Below are positions 10,045 through 19,298 of a stretch of DNA of 29,885 nucleotides, one piece after another. Source of the DNA: Amphimedon queenslandica. Taxonomy: Eukaryota > Porifera > Demospongiae > Haplosclerida > Niphatidae. The DNA is taken from positions 60,413-90,297 of the forward strand of contig NW_003546498.1 in assembly GCF_000090795.2 (NCBI RefSeq). The letters run 5' to 3'. The notes under the pieces were generated by a model. It was given only the letters and a program-made list of their open reading frames with translations. It ran no database searches and was not told the origin of the DNA. Made by a program: the position numbers and the translations under genes. Each line of letters begins with the position of its first letter. Within the stretch, counting starts at the first letter, position 1.

Positions 10045-11128
10045 TACATAGACACTGATGAATTAGTGTTAAATTTGAGTGAAATTGTATGTGATGGTAA
10101 TGAGCGTGAATGTTTAACAAAGAGAAGAATGGTGAGTGTTGTGAGTAGGATCTTTGATCCAATTGGTATTGCCTCCCCAGTCACTGTTCAAGCAAAGTTA
10201 TTGTTACAAGAATTGCATAACGCCAATATAGAGTGGGATGGTGTCATAGGGGGAGAGCTTTATAACAGATGTAAAGTTTTGAGCGTTTTACATGAGAGTG
10301 AACCTATTAGAGTACCTAGATGGTATAAGAGAGACTTTTATGAGAATTCGAATGTGAGTTATAGATTGTGATTTTAGTGATGCATCAAGCAAGGCATATG
10401 CTGCTGTTGTTTATCTTCAGCAGGCATATAATGGCGAAAACAGAGCTATCATTATAGCATGAAAGAGTGGAGTCACACCTATGAATTGCTTATCTATTCC
10501 ACGTTTAGAGCTGCTAGGAGCATTGCTGCTTTCAAGGCTTATCCACATTGTGGAGAAGGCTTTGATGACAGACATAAAGCTACTTTCTACTATCTGCTGT
10601 TCTGATTCAGAGGTGGTGCTTTACTGGATTAGGGAAAAGAACCAAGACTGGAAGCCTTTTGCACAGAATCGAGTCTGGGAAATTCGATATCTTCTTCCAG
10701 CAGCATGCTGGAGGCATTGTCCAGGTCAGAAGAATCCTGCCACAAGTGGAGTCTCTGTGAGGAGCTGAGGAAAACCTGGTGGTTCCATTGTCCTCCATGG
10801 ATAGGTGAAGATTTGATAGATCTACTGGGGGAGATGCCCTCAGAATGTTTACAAGAGCTGCATGTTCACGAAATGCGTAACGTAAGGTGTAGTGTAATGT
10901 GTAACGAAACGTGTAGCAAAACGTGTAACGAAATGTGTAGCGACACATGTAGTTTATTGATACATGAATGTAAGCTTCAGAATTTAATAGTTTTGAATAA
11001 TTATAGTTCAATGGAGAAGCTTTGCAGAGTGAAAAAATTTGTATCAAGATTTATTGATAGCATTAAAAGGAGTAATAATGGGCATAATTTGGAGAATTGC
11101 AGTTTGAGAGAAAAATATACGTGGGTAT
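10045..11128 (+). pseudogene. BEL/Pao RNase H and linker region
   Basis: Starts with DELVLNLSEIV and continues with KRRMVSVVSRIFDPIGIASP, VTVQAKLLLQELHNANIEWD and VPRWYK. RNase H-like motifs follow: DFSDASSKAYAAVVYLQQ (about 10370-10425), IPRLELLGALLLSRLI (10496-10540), SDSEVVLYWIREKNQDWKPF and CPGQKNPA. The Asp/Glu/Asp residues of RNase H (DAS, RLELLG, DSEVVL) are visible. It then reads WWFHCPPWIGE and a 12-bp repeat tract. Frame changes occur at about 10370, 10460 and 10745. The enzyme would degrade RNA in the RNA-DNA hybrid during reverse transcription. Confidence 0.85.
10870..10965 (+). repeat. 12-bp-period coding repeat in the BEL RNase H to integrase linker
   Basis: Variants of the 12-mer ATGTGTAACGAA (with ACGTGTAGCAAA, AGGTGTAGTGTA and similar) follow each other about seven times. 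The frame stays open through the tract and encodes four-residue units of the type (M/T)C(N/S)(E/K/D). The region aligns with a variable linker in the family, so the tract looks like a local slippage expansion. Confidence 0.8.
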
Positions 11129-12330
11129 TTGTGTCATAAGGTATTGATTGATAATCATAAGTCTAAAGAATGGAAGCATCAATTCCAATTGTTTGAAGAT
11201 TCTCGCGGTATATGGAGATGTGGGGGAAGGCTACACAATGCGAATTTTTCTAATGAAACCTTGCATACTATTTTATTGCCTGGTATACATCATTTTACTC
11301 AACTTGTTGTACGTAGAGCCCATAACAGAGTTTTTCACAATGGGATTAAAGAGACATTAACAGAATTGAGGACTAGATATTGGGTTATTAAAGGCAGAGC
11401 AGTAGTAAAGCAGTTTATAAAGCATTGTATTATTTGTAGAAAAGTAGGAGGGACATACAGTGTGCTTGTACCTCCCACTTCCAAGCTTTCGAGTAAGGAG
11501 AGAAACTCCATTTGTATACACTGGAGTGGATTTTGCTGGGCCACTTCATATAAGAGATAGAGTGAAGTCTGAGAGTCAAATGTGGATTTGCCTGTTCACA
11601 TGTTGTGTCACAAGAGCCATTCATGTTAATATTGTTAACTGTTAATTGTTTTCTGAGCTGTTTTTGTAGGATTGTTGCTTGACGAAGTTTTCCCACTAAA
11701 CTTTGCTTTTGTAGCATCCATTGTCGAGTCCTACAAGAAATTGTGTGGAAAAAACCTGCAGAAGAACAAGGGATTGAAGAAGACCATTCCTAATAATTAG
11801 TACCACTGTCATATCAGATAATGCTAAGACTTTTAAGGGAGCTGCTGTAATTCTGCAGAAGATAGTGAGGTGTCCTGATGTCTCTTGATGTTTCTCTGAT
11901 GTGTGACTTGGGCTTTTAATTTGGCTAAAACTTCATGGTGGGGAGGAATATTCGAACGCCTCATTCAATCTGTTAAGCAGTGTTTGAAGAAGACTATTGG
12001 AAGAGCTAAGTTAACTCGTGAAGAGCTCTTAACTATGGTAACAGAGGTGGAAATAATACTTAACTGTTCTATCAGATGATATCAAGGAGCCATTAACTCC
12101 TTCGCAACTAAGAATAGGGAAAAGGATTTCTAGTTTACCTGATAATTTGTGTTCCTGAAGAGGATAATAATTTTGAAGTAACTGTTCATTTTTTGAATAA
12201 GAGAGTCCATAGTCTTCATCAAATACTTCATCATTTTTGGAAAAGGTGAAAATTTGAATATTTATTGGAGCTGCAAGATGTTCACAGATTTTATAATTAA
12301 AGATCTACTGGACCTAGTATAGCAGTAGGA
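11129..12330 (+). pseudogene. BEL/Pao integrase, catalytic residues visible but frame broken
   Basis: An H2C2 zinc-binding region reads HHFTQLVVRRAHNRVFHNG, KETLTELRTRYWVIKGRAV and HCIICRK (11290-11440). The catalytic core follows: TGVDFAGPL (first Asp, about 11520), MWICLFTCCVTRAIHVNIV, ISDNAKTFKGAA (second Asp, about 11815), then WWGGIFERLIQSVK (Glu, about 11935-11985) and KTIGRAKLTREELLTMVTEV. Frameshifts at about 11510 and 11900 and a poorly matching stretch at 11645-11800 separate these blocks. 12060-12330 is a decayed bridge to the C-terminal domain. The enzyme would insert the cDNA copy into the genome. Confidence 0.88.
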
Positions 12331-12333
12331 GAT

Positions 12334-12609
12334 GTGGTAGTCACACATAATGAAGATCGTAAAAGAGGATTTTGGAATTTTGAAACAATCAAGGAACTAA
12401 TCTCAGGAAGTGATGGTCATAATAGTGCTGTTGTAGTTGTGGTCTCAAAGGAGAAAGGAAAGACTACGCTTTTGAAATGTCCATTCCAACGCATATTTCC
12501 TTCAGAAGTGGGGAATGTCTCATCAATTGAAGTAACTAACAATGAGCCTACAGTTACAGGAGGTTCAGATGATCAAGATAATGAGCCTTCTAAGGCTGTC
12601 TCTAGTTGA
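12334..12609 (+). pseudogene. BEL/Pao pol C-terminal domain (DUF5641-like)
   Basis: Reads VVVTHNEDRKRGFWNFETIK, ELISGSDGHNSAVVVVV and TTLLKCPFQRIFPSEV, the SH3-like tail that follows integrase in BEL/Pao polyproteins. The upstream GPSIAVGDVV-type lead-in is visible at 12309-12336. This is the longest intact stretch near the 3' end. It is followed by an acidic Ser-rich tail and a stop at 12607. Not an independent gene. Confidence 0.85.
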
Positions 12610-12878
12610 GAGGGGGTCGATACTCTAGCTGAAAAAAGGGATTCACCTAAACCGTTAAAAAGATCGACTCGAGCTGCAGCTACTGTAGCATGGGACATGT
12701 CAAGGCTCATTTGCTCAGTTAACTGTTAATAATCAATGAGGTATCATAATAATATTATGATGTTAAAATAATTAAAGTTATTATTGTGTGTGTTTTGCTT
12801 ATTAGTATTGTTGATTGTACACTCAGTGTCTCTCATTGACTGATACATTAAAAACAAATGTAACAGTCAACAAGGGAG
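12610..12878 (+). other. BEL 3' untranslated region with short polypurine tract
   Basis: AT-rich non-coding sequence with one perfect palindrome (ATCATAAT AAT ATTATGAT near 12742-12760). A short purine run, AAGGGAG (12872-12878), ends right at the 3' LTR and is the likely polypurine primer site. Confidence 0.6.
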
Positions 12879-13080
12879 TGTGAGTGATGAGAGTAATGAA
12901 TTATCGAGGTGTAATTAATTAATGTTTGTGAGCATGCTCAGTTGTTCAATGGTCTTGCATTTTGTTGAAGAAGATTTTGTTAATAGAGACAAATCTTTTA
13001 AATCCCAACCAATCCAGCCAAGACAGTCTTCAAGACATCTCAACTATTTGAGAACCTACAGGAGACAAGCAAGTCCCACC
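12879..13080 (+). repeat. 3' LTR of the BEL/Pao element
   Basis: Matches the 5' LTR along its length, starting TGTGAGTGATGAG right after the purine tract and ending GTCCCAC. Differences from the 5' LTR are scattered substitutions plus small indels. The GTTT at 13081 is the probable right copy of the target duplication. Confidence 0.9.
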
Positions 13081-13575
13081 GTTTAAACACAGCATTGATT
13101 TCATGCCTTTCAACTACTAAATAATTGCCAACCATGGACAAAAATATTGTTTTGTATGTTGATCTATACTTTGGGTGTAAATTTCAAATAGTATAGATAA
13201 TTCATCCTATTTTATACTTTTTAACATTTGTACCCAATGGGTTACATAGCTCCAGCTCATCGTAATATGCTTTTATTTGCAAACAATTTGTAGGATTAGC
13301 CTTAAAATCTGGGTGATTTTGGAATATACTTCCATCCAAAAAATTATGATAACCTTTAGCAAAATACATTTTTTTGTAAAATTGAGGCATGATAACATGC
13401 ACTGATTACTTAAAAGACATTGAAGCATTTCAATGATCGAGACATAATGCATGGTATCAGTATGACGAACTTTCTGTCTTCTTTTTCCAAACATTTTGTC
13501 AATGTAATAGGATTCCCCAATTTTTATAGCTAATGGCTCTTAAATGTATAAAAATATTTATTATTCATAACTCAC

Positions 13576-13605
13576 CAATACATTAAATTTGTTATTGATG
13601 TATTT
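13576..13605. repeat. 30-bp direct repeat flanking the MITE, left copy
   Basis: Starts CAATACATTAAATTTGTTAT and matches 13851-13880 at 29 of 30 positions. On the minus strand both copies encode YINNKFNVL, so host-gene coding sequence was duplicated. Its left edge coincides with a possible splice donor (GTGAGT on the minus strand). Confidence 0.85.
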
Positions 13606-13842
13606 GTGACCATAATTGACAAAAGGTACCTTATGGCGGATTTTAAAATTCATCATTATGATGAAAAATTTCAACCTGTGAGTGCTCTGTTAGACAACCA
13701 TTGTTTCTAAAAGTTACACAGTAACTTTTTGCATCCTCTGGAGTAATTTCATGATGAATGGAGCTCAGAAAGTGGGATTTTTAAGGCAATAAAGACCAAT
13801 TTTCCTATCCGCCATAAAGTACCTTTTGTCAATTATGGTCAC
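13606..13842. mobile_element. MITE of 237 bp with 35-bp terminal inverted repeats
   Basis: The left repeat 13606-13640 starts GTGACCATAATTGACAAAAG. The right repeat 13808-13842 is its reverse complement with one mismatch. The interior has no coding capacity. It sits inside the coding part of the C2H2/transposase-like gene. Flanking it are two 30-bp direct repeats (13576-13605 and 13851-13880), far longer than a normal target duplication. The transposon superfamily is unknown. Confidence 0.85.
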
Positions 13843-13850
13843 ATTTATCT

Positions 13851-13880
13851 CAATACATTAAATTTGTTATTTATGTATTT
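13851..13880. repeat. 30-bp direct repeat flanking the MITE, right copy
   Basis: Second copy of the 30-bp repeat. Here it continues the open exon QDKYINNKFNVL of the minus-strand gene. Eight extra bases (ATTTATCT, 13843-13850) separate it from the MITE end, unlike the left copy, which abuts the MITE. Confidence 0.85.
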
Positions 13881-14465
13881 ATCTTGTAAATAGGCAGTAT
13901 CCAAGGCAAAGAATGGATCTTGAAGCTCTACAGATGTCATTGACCTCAACATCAGTATGTCCCTTCTCTGCTAAACGTTGACGTATAGCAGCATGTAGTC
14001 TTAAGTGAGCACTGTTAAACAAGGAACAATTCCCATTAATCAGATCATCAATGGCCGTTTGAGATAGGTGACGAATTTCCTGTAATCTCATAATAAAAAG
14101 TGCCACATCTTGTTTTTGCTGCTCTTAATCTGTGTGAAGGAGGCGACTTATATCTGCTTCTATCATTGTATTGTGGCTGATGTCATCTGAGGCTATTGTG
14201 TACTCATTCTCCACTTGCTAATTGTTCATTCGTTGGAGCTATTTTCTGATGAATTGTTATCCTGATAGTGCATTTTGTAAACGTGAGACTTGAGTCTTGA
14301 AAATGTAGAGAAGGATTTTGGATGACAGCATTTATCAAAACAGCAACCAACATTAAACTGTAGATGATTATGATTGGTCATTCGCAAGTTGTTTAGCCAT
14401 TCATTTGGTGTGGAACAAAAGAAAGAACACACTGGACATTTAAAAACTGATGTAGACATAGCCAT

Positions 14466-14688
14466 GATAATTAGCTGTGGGATTTTTTTGAAATTATCAA
14501 TGATTTAATCAATATATTAAGTCATGACTTCAAGCCATACATGCATAGTATAGATTGCACGAGCCACATCTTGCTTTATTGCATTTGAGCCACACCCCAA
14601 CTTTTCAGCATAGACTAATACACGTGGTACTTACCGGATATGTACGTATTTTAAATTTATGATTGATTGCATGTGCCATTGCGGCTGA
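14466..14688. other. Divergent intergenic region between the C2H2 and SAM genes
   Basis: 223 bp between the minus-strand start at 14465 and the plus-strand start at 14689. It could hold a bidirectional promoter for the two pseudogenes. On the minus strand CCG|GTAAGT near 14630 looks like a splice donor of a 5' non-coding exon. No TATA box is convincing. Confidence 0.4.
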
Positions 14689-14819
14689 TTGCGCCTCTAC
14701 GGGAGTCACATAGTGTTCATAGTATCTTTGATGGATCACCTTAATACCCCTGAAGATGTTGCAGAATACCTGTTGCATACTCTTGAAATTCCTGAAAGAT
14801 TTTTTCAGGCCTTTATTGG
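14689..14819 (+). pseudogene. First exon of a SAMD3-like gene, SAM-domain start
   Basis: The open frame from ATG 14689 reads LMDHLNTPEDVAEYLLHTLE and IPERFFQAFI, the pattern of the first helices of a SAM domain (x-PEDVAEYL, then a short helix ending in F). A GT donor (TTATTG|GTAGG) follows at about 14820. The gypsy element is inserted about 95 bp further on, inside the presumed intron. The rest of the SAM domain was not found, so this exon-to-gene assignment is tentative. It rests on its position next to, and on the same strand as, the SAMD3-like body at 20040-21700. Confidence 0.5.
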
Positions 14820-14914
14820 TAGGATGTCACATAAATACATAGCAGCGGCATTATGTTTTTCTGGACTTTATTTTAGACAGCTACATAGATGGCAAGTAGT
14901 TTTCTCTTTTAACT

Positions 14915-15323
14915 TGTAGTGTGATTGTATGACTGAATTAGGAGGATCACGAATATTCTTGACCAAATAATAAAAGAAGAGAGTTAGAAAGGAAAGAGAA
15001 AATGAAGGAAGAATGGGAATGCTATAAAACAGAGAAGTTACAGCAAATGATAACAAACAAAATAGCAACATACACGAACACTACTAAAATAGTTTGAGAA
15101 AATGTTTTCTGAACGATAGAGATGAACAACGAATGATGAATGAACAAACGATGAACAAACGAGATAAACGAACTGTAGTTTTTTGTGCTTCTCTTGAGAT
15201 CTGTGTATTTGTGTGTATATAATTATTGTTAACCAAGTGTAACTACATGGTTACAAGTTATGAATACTGAATGTGTTAAATAATAAAGGATACATTGAAT
15301 GTATGAATATATTGACCACCACA
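14915..15323 (-). repeat. 3' LTR of the gypsy element
   Basis: Begins (plus strand) TGTAGTGTGATTG and ends GACCACCACA. It matches 19299-19706 throughout, with substitutions and small indels, the largest in the GA-rich part near 14975 and in the AACGAA-type short repeats near 15125-15175. On the element strand, a purine run (GGAGGGGGA, about 15329-15337) sits just before it as a polypurine tract. Confidence 0.95.
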
Positions 15324-15362
15324 GTAGTCCCCCTCCAGTGAATAAGTCTTAACGTTTTATAG

Positions 15363-16745
15363 TCAGAAGTACTCCTGTAAATGTCTGACCCAGTGTACAT
15401 GACGACCAGATTGAGTAGATTTTACTAGAGTTGTATTATGCTTTTTAATATACATGAAGGAGAGGGGGTGGGTAAGGAGGGAGCGGCTGATTCTACCTCC
15501 AAAGGGTTGGGAAGAGTAAGAGAGGGAGGAGGAAGAGGAGATTGAGTAGTAGAGGTAGTAGAGGGGAGAGAGCAATCAAACTCTATCACATGCTGGTTTG
15601 AGTCGATCCACTCATATAATAGTGAGAGTACCATTCTTTAAGGGAGTAAAGTACTTTGGTCCTTTTTCACCACCTTGAATGGCCCAACATAGGGGCACTG
15701 ACGAGCAGAATGGAGTGCATCATGACGAACAAAGACATGGGAGCAATTATTAAGACTCTTGTCTATGTAGGACAAGCAAGTGTGGGGGCATGAAGGAACA
15801 GCCTTCACTGCTTGCATTGCTGCTCGCAGCTGTATAGCATAAGAAAAAGGATCTGGAACTCGTTCAGTATAAGGGGAAATAAACTCTCCAGGAATCCATA
15901 GAGTAGAACCATACACCAGTTCAGCTGTGTAGTACATCCAATGTCCTCCTTCAGAGCAGTTCTAATACCTAGCAGTATCCCTGGTAATCCAGACAACCAA
16001 TCATGAGGAGACTGAAGGCATTTTATAGCAGCTTTAAGCTGTCTGTGTAGTCTCTCTACCATACCATTGGCAAATGGATGGTATGCTGTGGTACAGATAC
16101 AATAAGAGCCAAGGACTTGCATCAACTGAGACCAGAGAGAGGACTCGAACTGACGACCTTGGTCTGTAGTGATGGAGGTTGGAACTCCAAAACGAGCTAA
16201 CCAATGAGAAATAAAAGCTAGTGCTACTGATGTAGCAGTACAGTGACTAAAAGGAACCCCCTCTGGCCATCGATTATAACAGTCTATCAGAGTGAGTCAG
16301 TGGGTGAATCCTCCAGACTGAGGGAGTGGTCCCACCAAATCAATATGTACATGAGTGAATCTGTCATAGTAACTGGAAATCAAGACAGAGGTGCGACTGT
16401 ATGTCTATGTACTTTCGCTCGTTGACATGAGGGACATTACCTTGCCCGCCATCTCACGTCAGCACTGATTCCCACCCATACAAAAGGAGCTGTAACTAGC
16501 TGGTGGGTTGCTCTTTTTCCAGGATGGAAGAGATTATGTAGAGCTGTAAAAAGTCGCTGACGGAAATTACAAGGAATAAATGGGCTGGGTTTACCAGTAG
16601 AAACATCACAAATGATAGTAGTATTAGAGAAACGGAGGGGTAGACAGCAGAGGGTGAGAGTGTCAGGGTTCTTACTGATAATCTCTAACTGTGAGTCAGT
16701 AGTTTGAGCTGCTGCCATCTCTTGTAAATTTACAGTAGGCAACAT
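15363..16745 (-). pseudogene. Gypsy integrase and C-terminal tail, frameshifted
   Basis: From right to left: a zinc-binding region with LFTALHNLFHPGKRATHQLV and CPSCQRAKVHRH (about 16390-16560), a decayed central core at 16130-16390, then YCICTTAYHPFANGMVERLH (catalytic Glu in VERLH, about 16060-16100), [37 protein letters not shown] (15880-15930) and [21 protein letters not shown] (15660-15740). A Ser/Pro-rich tail ends in [15 protein letters not shown] at 15363. Stops and frameshifts occur at about 15630, 15935 and 16110-16430. The upstream Asp residues of the DDE triad cannot be placed confidently. Confidence 0.85.
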
Positions 16746-17350
16746 ATTAGAAGTGAGACATACAGTGAACCGGTGAGAGTGCGTCAGCTACAGCATTGTC
16801 AGTACCTTGAATATAATGGATGTCGGATGTAAATTGTAGTATATAGTCGAGATTTCTGACTTGCCTAGGAGAGTGACAATTAGACTGACACAAAGGGAGG
16901 GGCTTGTGATCATTAAGTACCTGGAACTGACGACCTTAAACACAATGTCTGAAGTGCTTGATAGCCTGGCAGATTCTCAACAGCTCTCTTTTTAAGTACT
17001 GTAATTCCTCTCTGCTGGTTGCTTCTTGGAGAAGAAAGCGAGAGGTTGCCAAGAGGACTCTACCCACTGCTGGAGAGCAGCTCCAGTAGCAACATCAGAG
17101 GCATCTATAGCTAGACTTAAAGGAGCATCTGGCTTAGGATGAGATAAAAAAGTAGCATCAACCAGAGCTTGCTAAGCAGCAGCAATAGCATCCTCGCTCC
17201 ATACTTTTTCTTTTGTCTGTTTGTATTCTTTACCTAAATATTTGTAAAAAGGAAAGAGTAGACTTGCAAAATTAGGAATAAATGTATTATAGACATTTAC
17301 AAGTCTCAGGAACTCACAAAGCTTTCATTGTGTAGTGGGGCAAGGAAAAT
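16746..17350 (-). pseudogene. Gypsy RNase H region
   Basis: Reads (right to left) FLRLVNVYNTFIPNFASLL, SEDAIAAA-stop-QALVDATFLSHPKPDA, LSLAIDASDVATGAALQQ (RNase H Asp in the IDAS motif, about 17090-17110), LAFFSKKQ, then RQFQVLNDHKPL (about 16900) and IQGTDNAVADALTR (16770-16810). These are the standard connection and RNase H blocks of Ty3/gypsy pol. In-frame stops and a frameshift near 17000-17030 inactivate it. Confidence 0.85.
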
Positions 17351-17370
17351 GACAAAGAGCTTCAACTTTC

Positions 17371-18100
17371 TTGGGGAGTGGTTTGATTCTCTCCTTGTTA
17401 ACATGTTGTCCAAGGAAAACCAACTCAAAGACTCCAAACTGGCATTTACTGGGGTTTATGACAATATCATCCTCACTAAAACGATTCAAAACAGCTCTAA
17501 CAGGTTCCAGATGCTCTTCCTTAGTGGTACTAGCAATATGGACATCACTGATGTAACGTATGTTTGTGGAAGGCCCTGGAGTACCTGGTCAATGAATCTC
17601 TTGAAGGACTGAGCTGCATTCTGCAGACCAAATGGCATTTGTATGAATTCAAAAAAATCAAAAAGTGTCATAATGGCTGTCTTGGGTATATTTGCTGGTT
17701 CGACCAGAATTTGATGGTACGCCAGTACAAGATCTAACTTTGAGAACACCATAGTGCCATGGAGAGAGGCTGTGAAATCTTGTATATGGGGTATGGGATA
17801 CTGATTGGGAGCCATGACTCTATTTAAGGCACAACAATCTCCAAAGGGACGCCAGTCACCCAATTTCTTTGGGACCATATGTAGAGGAGATATTCAACTA
17901 CTAGAAGAGGGTCTAATGATGCCCAACTGCAACATATGCTGGAATTTATCTTCAGCAGTCTTCAGCTTGTCAGGGGAGAGTCTTCTAGTTGCTAAGTAAA
18001 CAGGAGGACCTGTTGTTGTGATATGTTTGGTGACAATGGAGGTTTGGCTGTAAGACCTTAAGGAAACCTTTAAAGATGTCCTGGAATTTATTGTGGTCAA
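17371..18100 (-). pseudogene. pol: Gypsy reverse transcriptase, active site altered to YISD
   Basis: Blocks right to left: TTGPPVYLATRRLSPDKL, FQHMLQLGIIRPSSS, MVPKKLGDWRPFGDCCALN, PIPHIQDFTASLHG, FSKLDLVLAYHQILVEP (first catalytic Asp present), QMPFGLQNAAQSFKRFIDQV, then YISDVHIAST. The canonical box is Y-x-DD; here the first Asp is Ser (17544-17555), which should abolish polymerisation. The following thumb region reads VINPSKCQFGVFELVFLG. A stop at 17893 and a frameshift near 17560 also break the frame. Confidence 0.9.
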
Positions 18101-18544
18101 AAGAAGGAGCAAAGTGAGATTGAGGGAGGACTGATTAGAAAGAGTTCCTTTCACCTTCATATGTGTCAAGTTATCAATCAGCCTATGGCGTCTGGTATCT
18201 ACAAGGAGGTCAAAATGTCTCAAAAAGTCTGCTCCTAGAATTGGAATAGTCACGTCTACTAACAAGAAAATCCAGTTAAAGACCCTTCGAAAGCCAAGGT
18301 TGAGATTCAATGAGCATGTACTGTAGGTAGGAATTGTACATCCATCAGCAGCTTGTAATGTACGTCCTTGTTGACATGTCTTCTCCTTGGGGGAGGGAGG
18401 TATAACACTCACCTTTGCTCCAGTGTCCACAAGGAAATGAAGAGATATGGTTGGATCAGAAATGTGGAAGAGGCGACTTGTACCATAACCAGCAGCACTT
18501 GCTGCCACTAGCGGCTGGCCGGAACGTTTTCCAATCAAGAACAT
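18101..18544 (-). pseudogene. Gypsy aspartic protease region, active-site motif intact
   Basis: The frame reads FLIGKRSGQPLVAASAAGYG, then ISLHFLVDTGAKVSVIPPS, where VDTGA is the aspartic protease catalytic motif (about 18405-18450). Further on, VTIPILGADFLRHFDLLVD is the conserved hydrophobic-hydrophobic-Gly flap and C-terminal block. It stays open and fuses with the start of RT. This is the best-preserved enzyme domain of the element. The protease would process the polyprotein. Confidence 0.85.
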
Positions 18545-19277
18545 GGTTTCTTACGCTTACGTGCTTGATCCCCATAGTGTTCATGATGCCAACACAAGTT
18601 GGATGACAGATTAGAAGGCCTCCTCAGAGGGGGATGGCATTTAGGATGAGAACGACAACAGGACAGTGCTCTACTAGCACTCTTGACCAATTGTCTAAGG
18701 CGAGCTACCTCCTCTCTCAGCTGTGGTACCTCAGTAAAAAGTGAAACACTCTCTGAGACATTATTGACAGGAGGTGGTGGTGCAGAAACTTACATTACTT
18801 TGTCAGCTAGGAGAGCAAGCTCTGACAAAGGAGTATCAGACTTGGCTGAAGCCAGCATAATCCTGACTCTACTGGGCAGCCTTCGCAAGAAAAGCTCCTT
18901 CAGGAAAGATGGGACTTCTCAGAGGACTGTCCCAGCAGTTGCTCTATTCTACGAAGTAGTTGGCAAGGTTTACGGTCACCAAGTTCTTCCCCGGTGAACA
19001 ACTGCTGTAGCCACTACTGTTTTGAGGCAGCTGTGTACTTGATAAGAGCTTCTTTCAGACGGTCAGATTCAGGAGCCTTTAGAACAATGTCACATGCCTC
19101 TGCTTCTGGCGAGATAGAAGCGATGACATAGTCATATCTGGTTCTCTGAGAGGTGATCTTTCTTATCTGGAACTGTGCTTCTACTTGAGGAAACCAGATA
19201 AGAGGATCGGCCGGCCAGTAAGGCGGTAGCTTGAGAGAATTGGAGGCTAGAGTATCTGGACTAGGTGAGGTAGCCAT
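18545..19277 (-). pseudogene. gag: Gypsy (Mag-like) gag, frameshifted
   Basis: ATG at 19277 starts MATSPSPDTLASNSLKLPPY, continuing WPADPLIWFPQVEAQFQIRK, TRYDYVIASISPEAEACDIV and LKEALIKYTAASKQ, the Mag-type gag N-terminus. A stop and frameshift follow near 19013. Downstream I read [13 protein letters not shown] near 18960-18980, VPQLREEVARLRQLVK (18680-18730) and CWHHEHYGDQARKRKKPC (18545-18600), the C-terminal cysteine/histidine motif with one Cys changed to Arg. Only 21 bases separate the ATG from the LTR, leaving almost no leader. Confidence 0.85.
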
Positions 19278-19298
19278 GTTCCCAGTCCAGATCATCAA

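Larger units (their letters stand above)
6199..13080 (+). mobile_element. BEL/Pao LTR retrotransposon, full length but dead
   Basis: About 6.9 kb. It has two LTRs of about 200 bp, a PBS-like site just after the left LTR, then gag (DUF1759-like), zinc knuckle, aspartic protease (DUF1758-like), reverse transcriptase, RNase H, integrase and a C-terminal DUF5641-like domain in the canonical BEL/Pao order. It inserted into an exon of the older C2H2/transposase-like gene on the opposite strand, with a probable GTTT duplication. It is broken by many stops, a 46-bp tandem duplication in gag, an insertion of about 600 bp between RT and RNase H, and a changed RT active site. The LTRs differ at many positions, so the insertion is not recent. 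Confidence 0.9.
13081..14465 (-). pseudogene. N-terminal half of a C2H2/transposase-like family gene, split by a MITE and by BEL
   Basis: Start ATG at 14465. Two C2H2 fingers follow: FKCPVCSFFCS with H-x-x-H spacing, and CCFDKCCHPKSFSTFSRLKS ending HVYKMH. Next is an acidic region, then VALFIMRLQEIRHLSQTAID (about 14020-14105), LQDPFFALDTAYLQDKY (about 13870-13915), a MITE (13606-13842), KIGESYYIDKMFGKRR and DTMHYVSIIEMLQCLLSN (13400-13520), DGSIFQNHPDFKANPTNC and YYDELELCNPLGTNVKK (13205-13340), and NLHPKYRSTYKTIFL to 13081. This is the standard order of the family. The next coding bases lie at 6198, beyond the BEL element. Stops, frameshifts and the insertions kill it. A 37-bp GT-AG intron may lie at 13539-13575. 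Confidence 0.75.

Noticed and set aside
10607..11047. Minus-strand open frame with YTFRYT-type repeats
   Set aside because: It is antisense to the 12-bp repeat in BEL and has no other support.
13539..13575. A confirmed 37-bp intron
   Set aside because: GT and AG are present and the frame fits, but 37 bp is near or below the usual minimum, and the exon edge also borders the MITE-linked duplication. Kept only as a possibility.
14226..14465. A host C2H2 transcription factor gene
   Set aside because: The fingers are followed by family blocks of the transposase-like gene on the same strand, and the whole is broken by stops and insertions.
15120..15175. A CRISPR-like or satellite array (AACGAA-type short repeats)
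   Set aside because: The short irregular repeats occur in both gypsy LTRs and are part of the LTR; there are no regular spacers.
19281..19298. Primer-binding site of the gypsy element
   Set aside because: The sequence next to the LTR does not begin with TGG and I cannot match it to a tRNA from memory.
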